64,000 nt of DNA from Methanolapillus ohkumae (GTDB taxonomy: Archaea > Halobacteriota > Methanosarcinia > Methanosarcinales > Methanosarcinaceae), in NCBI RefSeq assembly GCF_032594355.1, contig NZ_CP131061.1, positions 558,001-622,000 of the forward strand. The letters are read 5' to 3'. The position numbers and the translations under genes are program-made. Of this stretch, positions 33,676 through 41,700 are shown piece by piece. The notes under the pieces are model-generated. The model was not told the origin of the DNA. It worked only from the letters and a program-made list of their open reading frames with translations, and searched no databases. The first letter of the stretch is position 1. Each line of letters begins with the position of its first letter.

Positions 33676-34800
33676 ATGGACCTCACATATCTCTCGCCAT
33701 TTTTCTTAAAAACACTTCACCTTTCCGGTAATTTTTTTCTGACGGAAAATTCATTTTTAGAACAATGCCGCTTCTCTTGCGGGCTTTCACATTTGTCCGA
33801 ATTGCTAGACATGGCGAAAAATGATTCTTTTCCTTTTGAAACGGTTTTGCTGACGGATTTTGACCGCCATCCCTACCCGAAAAAAATCGGCTTTGCTTTA
33901 ATTGACCGCCACAACCTTTCTCCTGAAAAAGAATATGAAACCGGCGGCGATTCTTTATCGGATTTCGGTTCAGCCGATCAAGCGATTGAGACGGCCGACA
34001 TTCTTATTTTTACGCCGATCGTGTCGCCCGCATCTCAAAAAAAGGATTTTGTCACTCTCCTGGAAAAATTATTTGCCTATCAAAATCCAATGCACTTTGT
34101 TTCGATTTCTCAAAAAGATCTTGCGGAAGACGTTATTGAATATTATTCCAAAAGCATGCTGGATTTATCTCAAAAAAGCGGGTGCCGAATGCTTGACTAT
34201 GATTCCGTGTATTCCACCCGCCGCGTCGAAAAAGCCAAAAAAACATTTTTGCGGATGAAACAAGAAGCTGGGATTGAAACAAAATTCGGATCCAAAACCC
34301 CAACGAAGTCCGGAAAAAATCCGGAAATTGAAGTGCCGGAAAGTATTTTTCCGGATGTTTTGGAAATTTGCTGCGGAAACGGCATGTCAACGCTGGCGCT
34401 TTATGAAGATGATATTTACCCGCTCTCGATTGACATCAACACGGAAGACATTTGCACCGGTCTTTCTCATACGGTTTTAATTCCATCCAAAACCATTCAG
34501 ATGGACGCGGTCCGCCTTTCCCAATGCATCGCGCCGGAATCTTTCGGAGTGGTTATCGGATTCATGATCGGAACCATTTATGAATTCAATAAAAACATCT
34601 GGTTTTCTATTGCTGAGTCTGCGCTTTTCGTTTTAAAATCGGGCGGATTTTTATTTTTGACTCTTCGAACAGAACCGGAAGCTGTTTTGATTTCCGATTA
34701 TTTAAAAACATGTGGAATGGATGGAAAAATCATGGACAACCGGGACAACGAAACCGAATATGATCAATGGATTTACATCGGACAAAAAAAGTCCGTCTAA
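33676..34800 (+). CDS. class I SAM-dependent methyltransferase, archaeal, function unknown
   Basis: 374 residues from ATG 33676, which has GGAGG upstream (the frame is open to 33628). The C-terminal half has motif I VLEICCGNGMSTLALY (about 226-241) with the acidic LSIDIN strand end, then VVIGFMIGTIYEF and a late VLKSGGFLFLTLRTE. The N-terminal about 200 residues include a Pro- and Lys-rich variable piece near 205-222 and have no domain I recognise. Substrate is unknown. It is convergent with the polymerase gene. Confidence 0.75.
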   Translation: MDLTYLSPFFLKTLHLSGNFFLTENSFLEQCRFSCGLSHLSELLDMAKNDSFPFETVLLTDFDRHPYPKKIGFALIDRHNLSPEKEYETGGDSLSDFGSADQAIETADILIFTPIVSPASQKKDFVTLLEKLFAYQNPMHFVSISQKDLAEDVIEYYSKSMLDLSQKSGCRMLDYDSVYSTRRVEKAKKTFLRMKQEAGIETKFGSKTPTKSGKNPEIEVPESIFPDVLEICCGNGMSTLALYEDDIYPLSIDINTEDICTGLSHTVLIPSKTIQMDAVRLSQCIAPESFGVVIGFMIGTIYEFNKNIWFSIAESALFVLKSGGFLFLTLRTEPEAVLISDYLKTCGMDGKIMDNRDNETEYDQWIYIGQKKSV

Positions 34801-34903
34801 AAACTGCTTGTATTAAAAATGGCTGTTAAATTTTAAATTAAAACATGATTTAACACATTATTTTTAAAAATAAATTAAACGATTAACTTAAAAATCCGGC
34901 AGC

Positions 34904-37900
34904 TCAAAAGTCCGACAAAGATCTTTGAGGTTTTCTTTTTCCGGATTCTCTTTCTTGTGGTTTTTGAGCCGGTTTGCTTGCGGCCGGCTCTGTGGAGGGG
35001 GGTCTCGTCTCCTCCGGGACGGATTCGGATGAATCCGCTTTTTCAATGATTTCAACGCCCGCTTTTTCAATGATTTCGGCATCTGTTTTTTCAATGATTT
35101 CGGCATCTGTTTTTTCAATGTTTTTGACGTCCGATTTGGAAATTGTGTTTGAATCGGTTTGGATATTTGCATCGTCCTTTTCGGCAACATCTGTTTGAAT
35201 CACCGATCCGGATGTTTCCGCTTCTGTTTCCATGCCGGCATTCGTCTTAGTATTCGTTTCAATTTTCATTTCCGATTCCGAAATGAAATCCGGCTCGGAA
35301 ATGAATTCGTCTGAAAAATCATCGGTGTCTTCCACTCCGGCAGTTATATCCTCGGCCGCTTCTTCTTTGAGCAGCGGGGATTTATTGGGTCCCGTATCCG
35401 TATCATAATCATTCGTGACCAGAGAATTTTTCGATTTTGTAAATCCATCCAACGAAAAAGCCGCTTGCGGCTTTTGGAATTGAGATGAATCCGATAAAGT
35501 CGATGAGGCCGGCCGCGGACTTATCATGTCCGGCTCATCCGGACCACCGAAATCAAACAATCCTTTTTGGCGGTATTTGTCCAAAGACCCGGCGTCTACG
35601 CCGAAAACTTCCAAAATCCGCTCAACCGGTGGCAAAATTTGTTTTTTAATGTAATAATCCACATCTAACGGAACGTTGTTTTTAAGAACATATTCCGGGT
35701 CTTCGGCCCGCTCGACAAACAATCCTTTTCCGGATGTAATGACAAACGGTACCCGTGTTCCGATCGGCGTTGAAATGCCCGTTCTTTTTTTGATTTTTTC
35801 GACCACCGTCAAATGCGGCTGCTTGTTCTTGTAATTGTCCGTTTTTTTGGAATAATTTTTCGTCAAAACCAATTTGTTGATGAATTCCGGATTTTCTTTT
35901 AAATTCATGGAGCGAAGGTTGCTTGTTACTTGACGGACATACTTGGCGGCTTCGTCCACATTACCTTCAATCAAAACCAGTTCCAAAACGCGGTTCATCG
36001 TGTCCGACGTTAATTCACACCAATCGCGGCGTACGGTTTCCATGCCTTTGACTTTAATTTTGTCGGACCAGCCCGACCCCGTCCGCTCAAACAACCATTG
36101 AGCATACCGTTTTTTGGCAATGAGAACCGCACGGCGAGCAACGGCTTCAAATTCAAGTTCCATCGGCGCCGGCAAGGACGCGGTCACAATTCCCGCGGCT
36201 TTCGAACCGACAAGCGCCGCATCATCGAGCGAAAATATTTCTGCCGCGAATTCGCCGCCTGACTCCGGGGCGCAATGCATAAAAACGCTGTCGGTATCGC
36301 CGTAAACGACCGACAAAATCACAATGAGAATTTCTCCCGCAATGACCGCTTTGTCCAAATCCGACAGCGTCCCGGTCTCAAAATCCGATTCCGTTGTCCT
36401 GTTCTTTCTTTTAAATTCCGCCGCGATTTCCGAATGCAGCCACGCTTTACTGTCATAAAGATAAACTTTTCCGATGTCTTGCGTAATGATTTTTTCCGTA
36501 TTCAGAATATTTTCCCGGCCGATGCTGGTCACGGAATTGGCCATCGACATGCTGTACAAACGGGCACGGGAGTAGCCGGAATAACCGTAATAACTGTTGA
36601 GCAATATCTTCAGCGCCATTTGTGTCGCATCCAACGCCAAAATCTCATGCATGTCTTTGGTCTGCTTCATTTTCCGCTTCGTTTCCACCCGGCGGTTGAG
36701 TAAATCTTCAAGAATGGATGGCACCACGCCTTTTAAAATCGAGCTTTTAACAAAAATGCCTCCGGATGGGGTCTTATCCAAATCACTTTCTGAAAGCCCC
36801 ATGGATTTTAAATCAGCACCTTCTTCCACGACCGTTGTGTAACAGAGATTGTGTGCCATCATAATGGTCGGATACAAAGATTTGTAGTCCAAAATAATGA
36901 CATTTTCATGCAGGCCGCGCACGGGATCTAATACCGCGCCGCCTTTAAGCCCCTCATCTTCGGAATCGCGCTCCTCATAAATCTCATCGTCCGGCTTAAT
37001 CGGCATAACCCGGTCACGTTTTCCATATTCTTTAAGCATTACCTGTTCGACCATGGAAGTCTGCCCGCCGTCTAAGATTTCCTGAATGACAGAATTGGTA
37101 ATGCGTGCCAGAGCGATGTATTTGTCCAGCATTTTTAAGTCCAGGAGAAGTTCCAGCGCCAGTTCCGAGTCGCGGCGGGAGTAGTTGACGAATTTAAACA
37201 ACTTTTCTCCGTTGTCATACCAATGCGCTTCCATTTCCGACGGCGCAACATCTAATTTTTCCCGGCCGAGCAGTTCTTTGGATGCGTTTCTTAACGTATA
37301 TTGTTTCAAACTGAAATTGCGGCGGACCAGCGGAAGCGCGTCGGCAATAATGCGTCCGGTGACTTCCGTTTTCACGGTCAGCCCGAATTTTTTGGAATAA
37401 ATGGGACTGCCGTCCCGGGAAATTCCGGTTCGGATGCGGGCGCCTTTCTTTTTCAAAGCGTCAGCCCGCTGAAGAAGGTAGGGAATATCAAAATCAGAAA
37501 TATTGTATCCGGTAATGAAATCCGGGTCATAGTCGTTGATGGTTTTAAACAGTTGATCCATTAGCTCGTTTTCGTCCTGAAGCCAAATGGTTTCATTTTC
37601 GGAGTCCGGCGCGTCATCCCATTCGGTCAGCCAGGTCTTGTCCGGTTTTTGTTTTCCGACCAGCACTCGTGTTTTTTTGCCATTCCAAGCCGGTTCAAAT
37701 GCAAAACTGGCCAAAACCACTGGCGATTTGTCCGGCGTCGGCATGGCGCCATGATCGGGCAGGCACTCTATGTCAAAAGAAAGGTAACGCAGGCCGGCAT
37801 TGGAAATGCGGTCGATTGGGGTAACTTTTTTGGAACAGATAATTGTGTCGGCTTTAATCGGAATTTCCGTCATCAAATGGTTGCGGTCTAATGCGGGGTC

Positions 37901-38323
37901 TTCCTCGCAGGAAACCCAAAGAAAACCGCCCAAATCCAAATCCACCAAAAAGCGGTTGCGAAAGAGAATATCGCTTTCATAAAGGGAAACAACATGTTGT
38001 AATTTTAAAACGTCGTCACGGATTTCAGGCACGTTTTTGGGTGCTTTTACAAAGATTTTCAAGTAGGGTGTTTTTTTTGTTTGATAACCGACCGGTCCGT
38101 ATTTTTCCACCGGTTCCACTTGGATGATTTGAGGAAACGTATCCATGAGGAGTTGAATGGTTTCATTCTGGTCAGACGCGCTGCTTTTGATATAAAAATA
38201 CGGCTCAAATCCCGGAATGAGACAGCAAACGCTTTTTCCGTCATCGCCACGGCCGAAAAGACGAATGACCGGTTCGTCCTCGCCGATTAATTTATAATCC
38301 GCGTCAAGTATTTGAAAATTCAT
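34904..38323 (-). CDS. polB: family B DNA polymerase with C-terminal PIP box
   Basis: About 1139 residues. The 3'-5' exonuclease motifs are FDIECLPDHG (near 190), YNISDFDIPYL and YSRRDSELA. The polymerase motifs are DYKSLYPTIM (near 480), KILLNSYYGYSGY and VYGDTDSVF (near 674). The catalytic part ends near residue 930. An acidic, low-complexity tail of about 200 residues follows, with an eight-residue repeat (EKTDAEII). It ends in QRSLSDF, a PCNA-interacting (PIP) motif at the very end. Start ATG 38323, with GTG 38326 in front of it; a TATA box 26 bases away suggests a leaderless mRNA. Confidence 0.95.
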   Translation of the reverse strand: MNFQILDADYKLIGEDEPVIRLFGRGDDGKSVCCLIPGFEPYFYIKSSASDQNETIQLLMDTFPQIIQVEPVEKYGPVGYQTKKTPYLKIFVKAPKNVPEIRDDVLKLQHVVSLYESDILFRNRFLVDLDLGGFLWVSCEEDPALDRNHLMTEIPIKADTIICSKKVTPIDRISNAGLRYLSFDIECLPDHGAMPTPDKSPVVLASFAFEPAWNGKKTRVLVGKQKPDKTWLTEWDDAPDSENETIWLQDENELMDQLFKTINDYDPDFITGYNISDFDIPYLLQRADALKKKGARIRTGISRDGSPIYSKKFGLTVKTEVTGRIIADALPLVRRNFSLKQYTLRNASKELLGREKLDVAPSEMEAHWYDNGEKLFKFVNYSRRDSELALELLLDLKMLDKYIALARITNSVIQEILDGGQTSMVEQVMLKEYGKRDRVMPIKPDDEIYEERDSEDEGLKGGAVLDPVRGLHENVIILDYKSLYPTIMMAHNLCYTTVVEEGADLKSMGLSESDLDKTPSGGIFVKSSILKGVVPSILEDLLNRRVETKRKMKQTKDMHEILALDATQMALKILLNSYYGYSGYSRARLYSMSMANSVTSIGRENILNTEKIITQDIGKVYLYDSKAWLHSEIAAEFKRKNRTTESDFETGTLSDLDKAVIAGEILIVILSVVYGDTDSVFMHCAPESGGEFAAEIFSLDDAALVGSKAAGIVTASLPAPMELEFEAVARRAVLIAKKRYAQWLFERTGSGWSDKIKVKGMETVRRDWCELTSDTMNRVLELVLIEGNVDEAAKYVRQVTSNLRSMNLKENPEFINKLVLTKNYSKKTDNYKNKQPHLTVVEKIKKRTGISTPIGTRVPFVITSGKGLFVERAEDPEYVLKNNVPLDVDYYIKKQILPPVERILEVFGVDAGSLDKYRQKGLFDFGGPDEPDMISPRPASSTLSDSSQFQKPQAAFSLDGFTKSKNSLVTNDYDTDTGPNKSPLLKEEAAEDITAGVEDTDDFSDEFISEPDFISESEMKIETNTKTNAGMETEAETSGSVIQTDVAEKDDANIQTDSNTISKSDVKNIEKTDAEIIEKTDAEIIEKAGVEIIEKADSSESVPEETRPPSTEPAASKPAQKPQERESGKRKPQRSLSDF

Positions 38324-38342
38324 CACTGTATAAACCCGACCG

Positions 38343-38354
38343 TTTTATATATCC
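38343..38354 (-). promoter_or_regulatory. TATA box of polB
   Basis: The minus strand reads GGATATATAAAA here, centred 26 bases before the polB ATG. This spacing predicts transcription starting at the start codon. Confidence 0.6.
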
Positions 38355-38513
38355 TTTTTGATTTAATTTTGAAAAATACTTCTGCCAAAGTGTTCCCTTG
38401 AATCCTATCGTTTTTTTCAAAAAATCATCGGTTTTTATCGTTTTTTCAAAAATCTATATAAACCTTTATATAGAATCGGTCCTCTATTCCATTATTCTTA
38501 AAATACTTTTATT

Positions 38514-38631
38514 CAATCGGTTAATCCAAATGGTATTATCTGATTTATTCAATTGATTAATCCAAATGGTATTATCTGATTTATTCAATCGATTAATCCA
38601 AAAGGATATTTCTGATTTATTCAAACAGGGT
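38514..38631. repeat. 36-bp tandem repeat, three units
   Basis: Three units of 36 bp start at 38521, 38557 and 38593 with TTAATCCAAATGGTATTATC followed by TGATTTATTCAAT. The third is partly degenerate. They lie in the gap between polB and the large helicase gene (38324-38788). A TCTATATA/TATATAGA-type inverted repeat at about 38453-38475 is the other notable item there. Confidence 0.8.
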
Positions 38632-38788
38632 ATTTCAATATTATTCCCCCAAATATTATTTTGAAAAATTATTTCTCTTTAAAAATACTGTTTGAATAAA
38701 AACAGCATGTATAAGCCACATTAAATTGAATTATTCTTTCATCCTTTCACAAATCACATATTTTTCCATATCTGAGAAGGTCATATTC

Positions 38789-41700
38789 ATGGTTGATGTT
38801 AAACAGGAACTTGAGTTGTTGAGGCAGAAGTTATTGGATTTGTCGCTGAACAACAATCTTTTAAATTACACGCCGTCCAAAAAAAGAACGATTGAAATCA
38901 AAAATGATAATATTTCTGAAATTTATGACATTTTAGTGGTCCAGGAAAAATCCATGCGTTTTCGGGCGGACGGTGCGGAAACAAAAACCAAAAAAACAGA
39001 CAAAGCGGAAAAATCCGAATTTGATGCCGAACAAGAAGACGAAGATTCCGGTTTTTTAAGAAACGTGCTGAAGAAAAAAGAAAACAGTGCCCGGGAAAGT
39101 TCAGCTGTGATGCTTGGAACACCGTATTCCGCAGACGATTTGGAAAACCGCCTGTTTTATGCCAACAACCAATCCATTTCCATTTTTGAAGAACAAGGTT
39201 ATCCGATTTTGTATTTGGCGCTCGGATTTTTGCAGTGGACGGACGGCTCCAAAAAAACATTTAAAGCACCTCTGATCCTCATTCCGGTTCAGTTCAAAAG
39301 AGTCGGTCTAAAGCGAAAATTTACGATTCAATGGACCGGAGACGACCTGTTCGCATCCATTACGCTTAAAGCCAAGCTGCTCGAATTCGCCGGCTTGGAG
39401 CTTCCCGAATTTACCGGCATTGAAGATAAACACATGGTTGATTTTTATCTCCAAGCGGTCCGGGATTTGATTTCGGAAAAAGACGGTTGGGATGTCACAA
39501 CCGACGCATATCTTGATTTTTATAATTTCAAAAAATTCGTGATGTATAAGGACCTTGATCCGGCGGTTTGGCCCAAAGGCAAAGGTCCCGAAACCCATCC
39601 GCTCATAAATCAGGTTTTTAATCCATCTCTTCCCGATTATGATGGAGGCTTTTTAGAAAATGACGTTGATTTAAAACTCAAAACACAAGATATTTACCAC
39701 ATTGTTAATGCCGACTCTTCTCAAATCGCGGTCATTGAAGATGTCAAAGCCGGACGAAATTTGGTTGTTGAAGGTCCTCCCGGAACCGGAAAATCTCAAA
39801 CCATTACTAATTTGATTGCCGAACTGCTCATCATGGGAAAAAGCGTTTTGTTCGTCAGTGAAAAAATGGCGGCGCTGCAGGTTGTTAAAAAACGGCTGGA
39901 TGCGATTGGCCTTGGCGACATGTGTCTTGAAATTCACAGTCATAAAGCGCAAAAGAAAGCGGTTTTGGATGAATTGGAACGGACACTCAAACGCCAGCCG
40001 CCGGTGGAAAAAAATATTTCTCAGGACTTGGTCGAACTTGAAAATTTAAAGTATGAACTCAACGAATACGCCAAAGCGCTCAGTTTAAAAGTCGGTCCGA
40101 TCGGGTATTCCGTTTACGATATTTACGGCATCCGCGAACATGTTCATCACTATTTTGCCGTTGAAAACCGGAAAATGAAACCGGTTACGTTTTCCCATCC
40201 GGAAAAATGGGACAAAAACCAATGGACACAAGCGGTTTCTATTTTGGAAAAAATGACTGACACACTGCCGGGACTCGGAAGTGTAAAAAACAATCCTTGG
40301 AACGGATGCGCTCCCGGAATTATCCTTCCGCCCGATTCTCAAAAAATTGAATCCGACATTGAAGAGGCTTACGCCCGTGTGCAAAAAGCGGACGATGCCC
40401 TTGAAACAATTATCGGAAAAACCGGTCTTTACGCGCCCGCATCTTTAAACCATTTGGATGAATTTTTGGAGGCGGCAGAACTCATTTTAGCGTCTCCAAA
40501 AGTTGACCGGACGGTTTTAAAGAACATCTTGCAAAAAGGCGGGCTTAAGACCGGGGAAGAGTTGGCTCAAAAGGCGAAGCGGTACAATGAGCTGGACAAG
40601 CAGGTGGAAGAGATTTTCACGTCTCAAATCTTTGATGTCGATATTGATTCTTATTTGAAAAATTCCTCTAAGTTGCTTAAATTCATGAATTCTGATTTAA
40701 AGGCGCAGCGTGCCGTTGTTTTGAATTGCTACATTAAACGGTCGGACAAAAGCGACGCGGCGATTAAAGCGGATTTGCAAAAGGTTTTAGAAGTCAAGGA
40801 TTTGGACCGGGAATTGCGCAACTTGGAACCCAAAGCCGTTTCCGTATTCGGTTCTTTTTGGAATATCGGTCAAAAGGATCCGGCGGTTTTGGATATTTAT
40901 TTGGAATGGGCGGCTCATTTCGGGCGGCTTGTGGAAAACGGTCCGGTCACTGATAACATTTTTTCCAAAATCGAAGCCGGCATTGATAAGGAAAGTGTTT
41001 TAAAGGCGGTTGCCACTGTTCAAGAGTCGGTTCAAGGCCTGCCCGAGTCGGTATTAAGAATTCTCAATGGCATTGGCGCCGACCCGGCTGTTTTCTTTAA
41101 TCCGGGAACGGTTCTGGAAAAAACGCCGGATACGTTTGAAAGCAAGTCGGCAGCAGCGGAATTCGGATCTGCCGAATACAATGCGGCGGAGTTTTCTCCA
41201 AAAACGGATGCGGATTTATTGGGGGCATCTTTTGGAGCGTCATCTGATCCGGCTTTCCGTCCGGCGGCAGAAATTATTTGTGACAACGATGCGGCGGACC
41301 TGCAAGAGTTGCCGCCCAAAAAGGAGTATGCGTTTGCCGGCCCTCATCCGAAATTATCTGACTCGGTTTCCGCCAAATCTTTGCGCAGCACTTTGGATGT
41401 TTGGAAAAACGAGTTGCCGTCTTTGGTTCTTTGGAGCCAGTTTTTGATTTACCAAGACCAATGCCGCCATACGGTGGCGTCTCCGATGATGGATTTAATA
41501 GATGCCGATGCGGTGCTGCCGCAAGATATTCTTCCAACCTTTAAGGGAAACTATGCCGATGGGGTTTTAAGAGCGGAATTTACAAAAAAACGTGTCCTTT
41601 CTACCTTTATTAAAGAAGTGCATGAAAGCAAGCTTCACAAATTCTCCGATTTGGATGAAAAAGTGATTTTGAAAAACCGTGACCGGTTGAATTCGGAAAT

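Noticed and set aside
34888..35190. 100-codon ORF with repeated LKKQMPKS
   Set aside because: It is another frame of the repetitive acidic tail of polB, which has clear support for its own frame.
36275..36703. 142-codon ORF antisense to polB
   Set aside because: Shadow of the polymerase catalytic region.
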